Assembly: GCA_023454395.1 (NCBI GenBank)
Contig: JAEYFY010000244.1
Span: forward strand, 1-16,259
DNA length: 16,259 nucleotides
Reading direction: 5' to 3'
Source: Pseudomonadota bacterium
Lineage (GTDB): Bacteria > Pseudomonadota > Gammaproteobacteria > Enterobacterales > Enterobacteriaceae
The translations under genes and the position numbers were made by a program. Below the pieces are notes generated by a model. It saw only the letters and a program-made list of their open reading frames with translations, had not been told where the DNA came from and searched no databases. Shown here in pieces: positions 8,081 to 15,426 of this stretch. Every line of letters starts with the position of its first letter. The stretch's first letter is position 1.

Positions 8081-8115
8081 ACTTCTGTTTTTGTGAAGTT
8101 AATCATTAAACTTCA
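8081..8115 (+). promoter_or_regulatory. Inverted-repeat cluster upstream of the AT-rich gene pair
   Basis: TGAAGTT (8094-8100) and AACTTCA (8109-8115) form a perfect 7-bp inverted repeat with an 8-base spacer. A third half-site, ACTTC, lies at 8081-8085 in inverted orientation to the middle one. This sits just before the likely -35 position for the -10 box at 8140, where a regulator could act. Confidence 0.35.
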
Positions 8116-8139
8116 TTTAATTTATTATTATTTCTTTAT

Positions 8140-8145
8140 TATAAT
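8140..8145 (+). promoter_or_regulatory. Candidate -10 box for the AT-rich gene pair
   Basis: An exact TATAAT, 84 bases before the first ATG. The matching -35 position is only TTAATT or TTTAAT, so the match is partial, and chance TATAAT is common in DNA this AT-rich. Confidence 0.3.
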
Positions 8146-8228
8146 TAATATGTTTTTTTGAAAGTTATTAAGTTTTTTTCTTAAAATAAATGCTATTTAT
8201 TTAAAAAAAGAGAAAAGAGAAGTGATAG

Positions 8229-9683
8229 ATGAGGGAAACACTGAGAGTAAAATATTATTTATATATAAATAATATGAGTATTGTGATAATGAATGGTATC
8301 AATGATATTGGTAGAAAATCACCCTTTATTGCGAATAAAATAGTCTCTATAGGTGGAAAAATAAAACTTTCTATTTCTAATCTATCTATCAAGGTGGGGA
8401 ATACAATAAACGAATTCATTCATCCTGGTTACTATGAAAATAAGATCATATTTAATGTAATGAATACATTTTTTAAATCTAAAGATTTAACCATCAGCAA
8501 TAAAGGAATAAATAATGAAACGATAGAGTTTAATCGTATAGATGATGAAAAAAATACTTTACAAGAAAGACTGGAAATTTTAAAAGATATTGAACTTCCG
8601 AATGGAGATTTGATTCCAATTGATGACGCCATTAATGATCTTTATTTATGTAAACAAGATAGTCCATTAAAGAGTAAATTATCATTAATTGACTATATTA
8701 CAGAGATACAATTTAAATCATCAACAAAAACTAAAATAGAGTTATTAAATAAATCAAATGATAATTTAAATATATCTAATTTAAAAGGTGAAGTTGAAGG
8801 TGGATATGAATATGTAGATTCAGGTGATTATATAAGTAAAAAAACAGCCATTATTGATCCGCAATATGATCAGGTTAATGATGACGATTTGGTAAATACT
8901 GATTTTAAAAATATTGATAAAAATACGAGTAATGAAGTTAACTCTAATATTAATGAAAATCAAGTTTCTGTTGAAAAAGAAAATTTTAAATCTCATTTAA
9001 TTGAAATTACAAAAGATATTTCATTATTAGATAGGTTATCAGATGACAATGATAGATATGGATATGTATTTCTCGCTAAAGTTGTTAATTATTTAGAAGA
9101 TTATAATAAAAATAAAGAACAGGAAAAAACAGATTATTTTAATAAAGAAAATTATTTAAAAAAATTGGCTAATTCAGACTATTTTTTTAAATTAAATAAA
9201 AAAGTTAATAATGTTATTTATTTACAATATTTAAAAAAAGAACAAAACAGTGATGAAAATGGTGTTGTAGAAAAAATCATCATTACAGCTAATAATACTC
9301 AAGATGAAGATAGTAATAGTCTGGGAGTGGATAAACCTATTGAGAGTGGCTTTTTTAATGCTATGAGGAAGGCAAAAAGTGATGAAATAAAAGAGAGCAT
9401 AATTAATGATATTATCTCATCTTTAGAGGAAATACCTACGTTAGATAAAGAAAAAATTACAGAACTTAAGAATAAATTATCTTTTAATTCTAAGAGGATT
9501 TTATTTTCTGGTGATGCAACATCTTTGGCGAAAATTAAAAACGACTTTGCAGACTTAATATTAGATACCATATTAAATTCAGATGATAAAATAAAGTCCA
9601 ACATTGGAAATATTAATAGTTACAAATATTTTTTACAAGATAGCATCAATAATGCTGTTGATATTATTCTCTATAAGAATTAG
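8229..9683 (+). CDS. Unrecognised AT-rich protein, 484 residues
   Basis: I do not recognise a family. The protein is rich in Asn, Lys, Asp, Ile and Ser, has one Cys (in LYLCKQD) and no Trp, and shows no clear membrane segment or cleavable signal peptide. Residues about 1-60 are more hydrophobic and Ser/Ile/Asn-rich. The middle is acidic and Asn-rich, probably loosely folded. A charged, helix-prone stretch lies near 285-340, and the C-terminal part looks helical (ESIINDIISSLEEI, then DFADLILDTIL). The start at 8229 has GAGAAG six bases upstream; the internal ATGs at 8274 and 8289 lack one. Hand counts of single lines give 20-28% GC, well below the flanking genes. It is followed after 83 bases by another gene of the same type. 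A secreted effector or other horizontally gained accessory protein is possible. Confidence 0.75.
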   Translation: MRETLRVKYYLYINNMSIVIMNGINDIGRKSPFIANKIVSIGGKIKLSISNLSIKVGNTINEFIHPGYYENKIIFNVMNTFFKSKDLTISNKGINNETIEFNRIDDEKNTLQERLEILKDIELPNGDLIPIDDAINDLYLCKQDSPLKSKLSLIDYITEIQFKSSTKTKIELLNKSNDNLNISNLKGEVEGGYEYVDSGDYISKKTAIIDPQYDQVNDDDLVNTDFKNIDKNTSNEVNSNINENQVSVEKENFKSHLIEITKDISLLDRLSDDNDRYGYVFLAKVVNYLEDYNKNKEQEKTDYFNKENYLKKLANSDYFFKLNKKVNNVIYLQYLKKEQNSDENGVVEKIIITANNTQDEDSNSLGVDKPIESGFFNAMRKAKSDEIKESIINDIISSLEEIPTLDKEKITELKNKLSFNSKRILFSGDATSLAKIKNDFADLILDTILNSDDKIKSNIGNINSYKYFLQDSINNAVDIILYKN

Positions 9684-9766
9684 CCATATAAATGGCAGAT
9701 AAATGATAGAAGAGTACAATAAAATCCATAGAATAGTGATAATGTTAAATTAATAGGATTATAATA

Positions 9767-10570
9767 ATGGGTCTAGGAAGGATAAGCATAATACCACAAG
9801 GAATTTCTTCAATTTTATCAAATCATATATCAGATACTGATCTTTTTATTAGTGGAAATTCAGTATTATCCATAGAAAATTCATCGGATGAATTTATTAA
9901 CGCTAGGCATTTGGATGGCAAATTAATGGATGAGCTAGACGAGCCAATTTATATGAATATGCGTAAAGATATCGCTTGTGTTTCTAATTCTTACGAAATT
10001 TTTCATGATGAAACCGCTGATGGCTATTTTTTTAATAAAAGTTTATTTATTAAGAGTGAAAAAACAAACCCATTTTTTGATTTAGATAAGAAAGAGCAAG
10101 AATCAATATTTAATTATTTAAAAAATAAAGGATTTGATACTAATAAGTTTTTAAATAAAGCCTTATTAGGAAGCCCTATTGAAAAAACTATAAGAGAAAG
10201 AATAGTTTTTATTGATGATTTATCTGACATTCTTTGTAAGAATATTAAAGTGAATAGTAAATTTAAAGGTGATTTGACTAATATTCTTAGTAATATTAAT
10301 AGAATAAACGATAAATTTAAAGATGACTTGACTAAATCTATTAGTAATACTTCATTAAGTGAACTACTTTCTTTATGTAAAAACCATGAAGAAAAAAATG
10401 ATATACAAGACTACTTTCCAATTATTAAGGATATTTATAAATTTATTGAAGGTTTTAATGAATCAAATAATAATAAAATTGAAGTAGAAGTAAATGAAGA
10501 TTTAAAAAGGCGTTTAAATGCTTTTATTCTTCTTAAGAGCCTAAAGTTGAAAAACAATAACATTATTTAA
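9767..10570 (+). CDS. Unrecognised AT-rich protein, 267 residues
   Basis: I do not recognise a family. It has the same low GC and Asn/Lys/Asp/Ile-rich make-up as the gene before it, three Cys and no Trp, and no membrane segment. The N-terminus (GRISIIPQGISSILSNHISD) is rich in Ser and Ile, as is common but not diagnostic in type III secreted proteins. Residues about 60-115 (from EPIYMNMRKDIACVS to NPFFDL) look globular. Two 18-residue units around KFK-x-DLT lie at 163-196. The C-terminus is helical and Lys/Asn-rich. The start has AGGA eight bases upstream. It is probably co-transcribed with the 484-residue protein gene. The gene ends 46 bases from a convergent MATE gene, with a hairpin between. 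Confidence 0.72.
   Translation: MGLGRISIIPQGISSILSNHISDTDLFISGNSVLSIENSSDEFINARHLDGKLMDELDEPIYMNMRKDIACVSNSYEIFHDETADGYFFNKSLFIKSEKTNPFFDLDKKEQESIFNYLKNKGFDTNKFLNKALLGSPIEKTIRERIVFIDDLSDILCKNIKVNSKFKGDLTNILSNINRINDKFKDDLTKSISNTSLSELLSLCKNHEEKNDIQDYFPIIKDIYKFIEGFNESNNNKIEVEVNEDLKRRLNAFILLKSLKLKNNNII
10253..10348 (+). repeat. 54-base tandem repeat inside the 267-residue protein gene
   Basis: Two successive units, 10253-10306 and 10307-10348 (the second partial), encode NSKFKGDLTNILSN and NDKFKDDLTKSISN, with a period of 18 codons. The DNA similarity is still plain, so the duplication is recent or under constraint. Confidence 0.7.
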
Positions 10571-10574
10571 TAGG

Positions 10575-10599
10575 TTTCCCCGATAAAATATCGGGGAAA
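10575..10599. terminator. Hairpin between convergent genes
   Basis: An 11-bp stem (TTTCCCCGATA / TATCGGGGAAA) with a 3-base AAA loop in the 45-base gap between two stop codons. Neither side has a proper T run beyond the stem, so it is a weak or bidirectional terminator, or a barrier to 3' decay. Confidence 0.55.
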
Positions 10600-10615
10600 A
10601 AACAGCGTATTAGTG

Positions 10616-11956
10616 CTAAATATCCAAACGTTTAGCTTGCCATTTACGAGAGCGCCAACGCCATGCGTTAGTTAAGCCTCGCAGCCATTCATCACAAAGA
10701 AAACCAATCCAGATACCCACTAAGCCCATTTCCATTTTTATCCCAAGGAAATAGCCCACAGGAATAGCAACACCCCACATAAAGCAGATAGCTGTTATCA
10801 GCGGAAATTTAGCATCACCAGCAGCACGCAAGGCATTCACCATCACGATATTAAAAGTACGACCTGGTTCTAAAAAGACGGACAAAATAAACAGCGGGAT
10901 CAATTGGTCTATGATGCGTTGGTCTTCTGTGATCGAATACAAAATAGGATCACGCATAAACCAATAAATAATCACAACTCCAATCGTAAAGATCACACCC
11001 GTTTTTAAACTTTTCCAGCCTCTAGCAAAAGCATCATCAAAGCGTTTTGCGCCAACTAAGTGACCCACTAATATTTCATTACCAATACTAATCGCAATAC
11101 CAAAGAGCATTAAAAAGAGTGACAGTTGGAAATAGAGAGTCTGAGCAGCAAGAGGAACTTCGCCCATTAATCCAATAAAGGCAGATGCAGTCATATAATG
11201 TAAAATCCAAACCAAGTTTTCTCCCGCAGCGGGTAAACCGATATGTAGGATTTTCCCTAACATATTTTTAGACCACACGACGAGTTGTTTGGCTTCGAAT
11301 TTAATACGTAAACCGTAGAACAGTAATCCACACAGTAAAATAACTGCAATAATACGACCAACAACGGTAGACCAAGCAACGCCAACTAATCCGTATTGTG
11401 GTAAACCAAAAAAGCCATAAAGCACAATCATATTACCAATAACAGTAACAATATTGGCAATCAATGTGACATACATCGCTGCTTTAGATTTACCATAAAC
11501 TCTCAGACAAGCTGCAAGAATAATCGAAATTGCCTCAGGAATAAGGCAAATACCAATAATATGCAGGTAGTTATAGCCATCTTGCACCAAGTGCTCAGGC
11601 GTATTCATTATGTTAAGAATCTTGTAGCCAAAGAAAAGAATGATCAAGGCACTACTAATACCTAACAAAGAGTTAAAAGCGATAGAAATATGAATTGCTT
11701 GGCTGGCTTTTTCTTTTTTACCCGCGCCTAAGTATTGGGCAATAACAACGCTACATCCCACACTAATAAAGCTAAAAATAGTGATAAAAAGATCAAAGAC
11801 TTGATTACCGACGCCCATAGCAGCTAAGTAAGCCGTAGAAACGTGACTTACCATGTAAGTATTAATTAATAGTGTGGCTAGATGTAGGAAAATATCTATA
11901 AATATTGGCCAACTAAGGGAAAAAAGCGAGCGATCCGCTACATCAGACTGATGCAT
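10616..11956 (-). CDS. MATE-family multidrug/cation antiporter
   Basis: A 446-residue inner-membrane exporter expected to drive efflux of cationic compounds with Na+ or H+. About 12 hydrophobic segments in two similar halves are visible, each half opening with a MatE-type helix pair: SWPIFIDIFLHLATLLINTYMVS near the start and GLPAAGENLVWILHYM in the second half. LVGAKRFDDAFARGWK between the halves' helices is typical of the family. The start at 11956 is preceded by AAGAAGG with six bases of spacing. The longer frame reaches a TTG at 12073 and adds 39 residues that do not look like MATE sequence. The substrate cannot be told from sequence. It is divergent from ddh, with 200 bases between. Confidence 0.88.
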   Translation of the reverse strand: MHQSDVADRSLFSLSWPIFIDIFLHLATLLINTYMVSHVSTAYLAAMGVGNQVFDLFITIFSFISVGCSVVIAQYLGAGKKEKASQAIHISIAFNSLLGISSALIILFFGYKILNIMNTPEHLVQDGYNYLHIIGICLIPEAISIILAACLRVYGKSKAAMYVTLIANIVTVIGNMIVLYGFFGLPQYGLVGVAWSTVVGRIIAVILLCGLLFYGLRIKFEAKQLVVWSKNMLGKILHIGLPAAGENLVWILHYMTASAFIGLMGEVPLAAQTLYFQLSLFLMLFGIAISIGNEILVGHLVGAKRFDDAFARGWKSLKTGVIFTIGVVIIYWFMRDPILYSITEDQRIIDQLIPLFILSVFLEPGRTFNIVMVNALRAAGDAKFPLITAICFMWGVAIPVGYFLGIKMEMGLVGIWIGFLCDEWLRGLTNAWRWRSRKWQAKRLDI

Positions 11957-12099
11957 TGAAAACCTTCTTAAAAACAGAGTGAAATCGATATTATTAATAT
12001 AACGCGTAGGAAGATAATGGATTCTACAAGGTTTATTTATAAGGTAATAGCGCAAATAATGTTTATCTGGCAAAAAAGATATTTATATGGTTTATTCAT

Positions 12100-12121
12100 T
12101 GATAACTAATCACTATTATCA
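12100..12121. promoter_or_regulatory. Inverted repeat in the MATE/ddh divergent region
   Basis: TGATAA-N10-TTATCA is a perfect 6-bp inverted repeat ending 35 bases before the ddh start. It overlaps a possible ddh -10 box TATTAT at 12114. A second, smaller repeat ATCAT-N6-ATGAT follows at 12118-12133. It may be an operator for ddh, the MATE gene or both. Confidence 0.3.
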
Positions 12122-12156
12122 TTAAGAGATGATTAACGTTAAAGTCAGGGGAATGA

Positions 12157-13056
12157 ATGAATACTAAAATAAAAGTGGCTATTGTCGGTTATGGCAATAT
12201 TGGTCGATTTGCATTAGAAGCGGTTCAAGCTGCTCAAGATTTTGAATTAATGGGTGTTGTTCGTCGTGATATCAATAATGTTCCAGAAGAACTGCAAAAT
12301 ATTACCGTGACTAACGATATTAAAACATTAGGTAATGTTGATGTTGCTCTCTTATGTTCACCGACTCGCGCAATTAAAGAATTAGCTAAATCTATTTTAA
12401 GCTTAGGTATTAATACAGTAGATAGTTTTGATGTTCACAGTGAAATTGTGTCATTAAAAACAGAATTAGACGAAGTTGCCAAAAAACATGACCGTGTAGC
12501 GGTTATTTCTGCGGGTTGGGACCCAGGTTCAGACTCTATTATTCGTACGCTAATGTTAGCCATGTCGCCAAAAGGGATCACTTATACTAACTTTGGTCCC
12601 GGTATGAGCATGGGGCATAGTGTGGCGGCTAAAGCAATTGAAGGTGTAAAAGATGCGCTTTCAATGACTATTCCATTAGGGACGGGTGTCCATCGTCGTA
12701 TGGTTTATGTGGAATTAGAAGCAGGAGCAAATTTTAATCAAGTAGAGCAAGCGATTAAAGCAGATAGCTATTTCTCTTCTGATGAAACTCATATTAAGCA
12801 AGTTGATTGTGTTGATAGCTTAAAAGATGTGGGACATGGAGTAAAAATGACTCATAAAGGGGTTTCGGGTAAAACACATAATCAATTATTTGAATATTCG
12901 ATGCGTATAAATAATCCTGCATTAACCTCTCAATTTATGGTTTCTGCCGCAAGAGCAAGTATGAAACAACGTGCAGGTGCTTATACGGTAATTGAAATTC
13001 CACCGGTTGATTTCTTAGCGGGTGATTTAAATACATTAATCGCAAAACTTGTCTAA
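12157..13056 (+). CDS. ddh: meso-diaminopimelate D-dehydrogenase (EC 1.4.1.16)
   Basis: NADP-dependent cytosolic enzyme interconverting meso-diaminopimelate with L-2-amino-6-oxopimelate plus ammonia. It gives a one-step route in lysine and cell-wall precursor metabolism. The 299-residue product has the Rossmann motif GYGNIG at 11-16, VDSFDVH at 88-94, SAGWDPG at 118-124 and FGPGMSMGHS at 146-155, matching the corynebacterial enzyme block by block. Its length equals the shorter type II enzymes (as in Symbiobacterium), some of which act on other D-amino acids. The ATG is preceded by AGGGG five bases away. A hairpin follows. The gene stands alone, not in a lysine operon. Most enterics lack it; Proteus is a reported exception, which supports the genus guess. 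Confidence 0.92.
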   Translation: MNTKIKVAIVGYGNIGRFALEAVQAAQDFELMGVVRRDINNVPEELQNITVTNDIKTLGNVDVALLCSPTRAIKELAKSILSLGINTVDSFDVHSEIVSLKTELDEVAKKHDRVAVISAGWDPGSDSIIRTLMLAMSPKGITYTNFGPGMSMGHSVAAKAIEGVKDALSMTIPLGTGVHRRMVYVELEAGANFNQVEQAIKADSYFSSDETHIKQVDCVDSLKDVGHGVKMTHKGVSGKTHNQLFEYSMRINNPALTSQFMVSAARASMKQRAGAYTVIEIPPVDFLAGDLNTLIAKLV

Positions 13057-13080
13057 TTCGATTAAGAGTATCTGCATAAA

Positions 13081-13107
13081 ATATTGCCCACATAAAGTGG
13101 GCAATAT
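13081..13107. terminator. Hairpin between convergent ddh and the PEP-hydrolase-like gene
   Basis: A perfect 11-bp stem (ATATTGCCCAC / GTGGGCAATAT) with a 5-base loop. On the minus strand it is followed by TTTATG, a short T tail; on the plus strand there is none. It probably acts as a shared terminator for both genes. Confidence 0.6.
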
Positions 13108-13141
13108 GGATTAACGCTTAGGCAAACTTGATGATTTTGAA

Positions 13142-13969
13142 TTAGCGTTTAATACTTTTAAATTCTTTGGTCGTTGCGGTTAATGCCACTTCTGTTGGTA
13201 AGCGTTCCATTGAACTTGCACCATAGAAGCCGTGACAATCTGGGCAATTATCAAGGATATATTGTGCATCTTCTGGCGTTGCAATTGGACCACCATGACA
13301 AAGCACAATAACATCAGAACGCACTGCTTTTGCTGCTTTTGCCCAATCATTAATTAAAGGCACACAGTCCGCTAATGTTAATGCGGTTTCAGCGCCAATA
13401 TTGCCGCCAGTTGTTAATCCCATATGAGGTACGATAATATCTGCGCCAGCCTCCGCCATTGCAATCGCATCTTCACGGCTAAAGACATAAGGTGTGGTTA
13501 ATAAACCTTTCTCATGAGCCTTGCGGATCATATCTACTTCAAGACCATAACCCATGCCTGTTTCTTCTAAATTAGCGCGGAAATTACCATCAATCAGACC
13601 TACTGTTGGAAAATTCTGTACGCCAGCAAAGCCTGTTGCTTTAACTTCATCTAAGAATTTATCAAAGTTACAGAAAGGGTCTGTACCATTAACGCCAGCA
13701 AGCACCGGTGTATGTTTAACAACAGGTAATACTTCTTTTGCCATATCCATCACGATTTCATTAGCATTACCATAAGCTAATAAACCCGCTAAAGAGCCAC
13801 GGCCAGCCATACGATAACGACCTGAGTTATAAATAACGATAAGGTCAATACCACCTGCTTCTTCACACTTAGCTGAAAGCCCTGTACCTGCACCACCGCC
13901 AATAATGGGTTCATGGCGAGCGATCATTTCATTGAATTTTTTTAGTAACGTTTCACGTGAATGAGTCAT
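13142..13969 (-). CDS. PEP-hydrolase-like TIM-barrel protein (PF09370)
   Basis: A 275-residue protein of the phosphoenolpyruvate hydrolase-like TIM-barrel family; the true reaction in bacteria is not established. Visible family blocks are [20 protein letters not shown] near 22-41, [24 protein letters not shown] near 47-70, [10 protein letters not shown] near 89-98, [15 protein letters not shown] near 114-128, [19 protein letters not shown] near 171-189 and [13 protein letters not shown] near the C-terminus. Glycine-rich loops at strand ends suggest phosphate binding. The start has GGAGAAGA just upstream. It follows the Tm-1-like gene by 15 bases and must be in the same operon. The pair corresponds to the C- and N-terminal halves of the plant Tm-1 protein, so the two products probably work together. 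Confidence 0.88.
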   Translation of the reverse strand: MTHSRETLLKKFNEMIARHEPIIGGGAGTGLSAKCEEAGGIDLIVIYNSGRYRMAGRGSLAGLLAYGNANEIVMDMAKEVLPVVKHTPVLAGVNGTDPFCNFDKFLDEVKATGFAGVQNFPTVGLIDGNFRANLEETGMGYGLEVDMIRKAHEKGLLTTPYVFSREDAIAMAEAGADIIVPHMGLTTGGNIGAETALTLADCVPLINDWAKAAKAVRSDVIVLCHGGPIATPEDAQYILDNCPDCHGFYGASSMERLPTEVALTATTKEFKSIKR

Positions 13970-13984
13970 TCTTCTTCTCCGTGG

Positions 13985-15196
13985 TTAACAAATAAGTTCC
14001 TGGTGTAAATCATAAATTTGCTGAGTAAACTCGGCAGAGTTTATGTGATAAGGACTGATGACTAACTTACGCGTCTCGGTCTCTTTAAATGTTGTTATAA
14101 ATGCATCAAAAAAAGCTTGGTTTGCTTGAGGGTCCCAGAAAGCGGCTCCCTCAATATCCAGAGCTGAAAAACCGCCCTGTGGTAATACAAACCGCAATGG
14201 ACCTTCACACTGATTGAGTTTCTCAGCGATCCAGATACCTAATTGACGGTTTTCCTCTGGTGTTGTACGCATTAAGGTGACTTGCGCATTGTGATGATAA
14301 AATTGACGCCCTTGATATTTCTCAGGAACACTCGATGGGCGACCAAAGTTCACCATATCTAATGCGCCACAAGAGCCTATATAAGGGGTTTTGGTACGGG
14401 CGATTGCACCAAAACGGTCTTCATCACAAGCAAGTACACCGTCAAACAAGTAATCACAGACTTCTGTTGTTGTAAGATCGAGCACGCTATGAAGTAAGTG
14501 ACTGTCTACCAGTTTTTCCATGGCTTTACCGCCACTTCCTGTTGCATGAAAAACAAGGCAGTCATAATTATTTTCAAGTTTTTGTGTTAGTTGTTGTACA
14601 CACGGCGTCGTGACGCCAAACATCGTTAATGCGACAGCCGGTTTATCAACAACGTGTTCTTCTTGGTAAAAATAAACAGCGCCGGCTATTTGGTTTGCTG
14701 CATTTCTTAAAACTTTACGAGAAATACGATTTAAGCCGGATACATCTGTGACGGAGTACATCATTGAAATATCACTTGCACCGATATAGCCTGAAATATC
14801 GCCAGACGCCATCGTAGATACCATCAATTTAGGTACACCAATTGGCAGAGATTGCATTGCTGGTGTAATCAGTGCCGTTCCCCCTGATCCGCCTAGCCCA
14901 AGAATGGCTAAGACATCATCTTGGTGAGTTAAATAGTGTTCAAATGCGATTGACATCGCTTCTATTGCTTTCCCTCTATCGCCACAAAATACTGCTTCTT
15001 GGCCATTTGGGTGAAAACGTGCAACTTCTATTGCACTAACATCAGCGTCTCTTTCGAGTGCCGTGGGTTTGGTTGTCAAATCGACGGTTTTAACAGGAAG
15101 GCCTGCTTTTTTAATTAAATCACTGACATAAAAAATCTCAGCACTTTTAGTATCAAGCGTTGTGGCAACATATATTGAACCAGAATACTGTTTCAT
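13985..15196 (-). CDS. UPF0261/Tm-1-like ATP-binding domain protein
   Basis: A 403-residue cytosolic protein of the UPF0261 (PF06792) family, whose plant relative, the N-terminal half of tomato Tm-1, binds ATP and a viral replicase. The bacterial function is unknown. Visible blocks are [14 protein letters not shown] near 8-21, [20 protein letters not shown] near 99-118, a glycine-rich nucleotide-site candidate, and [20 protein letters not shown] near 127-146. [13 protein letters not shown] lies in the second Rossmann-like half, and [11 protein letters not shown] near the C-terminus. The start at 15196 has AAGGGAAGG upstream and fits family length; a further ATG at 15244 adds 16 poorly matched residues without a ribosome binding site. 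It is first gene of a two-gene operon behind two palindromes shared with a divergent TetR gene. Confidence 0.88.
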   Translation of the reverse strand: MKQYSGSIYVATTLDTKSAEIFYVSDLIKKAGLPVKTVDLTTKPTALERDADVSAIEVARFHPNGQEAVFCGDRGKAIEAMSIAFEHYLTHQDDVLAILGLGGSGGTALITPAMQSLPIGVPKLMVSTMASGDISGYIGASDISMMYSVTDVSGLNRISRKVLRNAANQIAGAVYFYQEEHVVDKPAVALTMFGVTTPCVQQLTQKLENNYDCLVFHATGSGGKAMEKLVDSHLLHSVLDLTTTEVCDYLFDGVLACDEDRFGAIARTKTPYIGSCGALDMVNFGRPSSVPEKYQGRQFYHHNAQVTLMRTTPEENRQLGIWIAEKLNQCEGPLRFVLPQGGFSALDIEGAAFWDPQANQAFFDAFITTFKETETRKLVISPYHINSAEFTQQIYDLHQELIC

Positions 15197-15233
15197 AAGC
15201 CTTCCCTTACCTTTTATGATTATTGACGAATAG

Positions 15234-15263
15234 ATTATAACCATAATGAGACTTGAGTTTCAT
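15234..15263 (-). promoter_or_regulatory. Promoter and operator 1 of the Tm-1-like operon
   Basis: On the minus strand an exact TATAAT (15239-15234) lies 37 bases before the ATG. Immediately upstream, ATGAGAC-TTGA-GTTTCAT (15246-15263) is a 7-bp inverted repeat with one mismatch and a 4-base spacer. It covers the -35 position and spacer, where a bound repressor would block polymerase. The -35 itself (TGAAAC) is weak. Confidence 0.6.
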
Positions 15264-15280
15264 TTATCATAGCATCGTTT

Positions 15281-15296
15281 TGAGACGCTTGTCTCA
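15281..15296. promoter_or_regulatory. Operator 2, perfect palindrome
   Basis: TGAGAC-GCTT-GTCTCA is a perfect 6-bp inverted repeat with the same half-site and same 4-base spacer as operator 1, centred 34 bases away. It overlaps a possible -35 (TTGTCT) for the tetR promoter with TATACT at 15310 (15-base spacer, short). It is the likely site for the adjacent TetR protein, giving control of both directions. Confidence 0.65.
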
Positions 15297-15328
15297 TTAT
15301 TTTTATTTTTATACTCTAAAGGTCGATA

Positions 15329-15346
15329 AGGTGAAATTAATCACCT
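15329..15346. promoter_or_regulatory. Third inverted repeat, in the tetR leader
   Basis: AGGTGA-AATTAA-TCACCT is a perfect 6-bp inverted repeat with a 6-base spacer. Its half-site differs from the two GAGAC palindromes, so a second regulator or an RNA hairpin is more likely than the same TetR protein. Confidence 0.35.
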
Positions 15347-15426
15347 AAAGTAAACATTAATCATTGTGAGTATTTGGCTTAAAATAAATTAGACACATAA
15401 AGTGTAGAAATAACGAAGGATTTTCT

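Larger units (their letters stand above)
7845..8228. other. Divergent AT-rich control region between pepT and the AT-rich gene pair
   Basis: 384 bases without a gene, dominated by A and T runs. It carries the pepT leader and promoter region on the minus strand, and the promoter region of the first AT-rich gene on the plus strand. Two separate inverted repeats are listed on their own. Such DNA is a typical target for H-NS-like silencing, which is inference. Confidence 0.6.

Noticed and set aside
8432..9604. Antisense frames over the AT-rich genes (8432-8632, 9299-9604)
   Set aside because: Mirror images of the sense coding frame in biased sequence; no start signals.
11957..12073. 39-residue extension of the MATE protein from a TTG
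   Set aside because: The extension is basic and unlike MATE proteins; AAGAAGG precedes the ATG at 11956.
13554..13775. Antisense frame over the PEP-hydrolase-like gene
   Set aside because: Shadow of a well-conserved coding gene; same reasoning for 834-1049, 4123-4428, 5342-5614, 6350-6601, 6644-6896 and 15647-15868.
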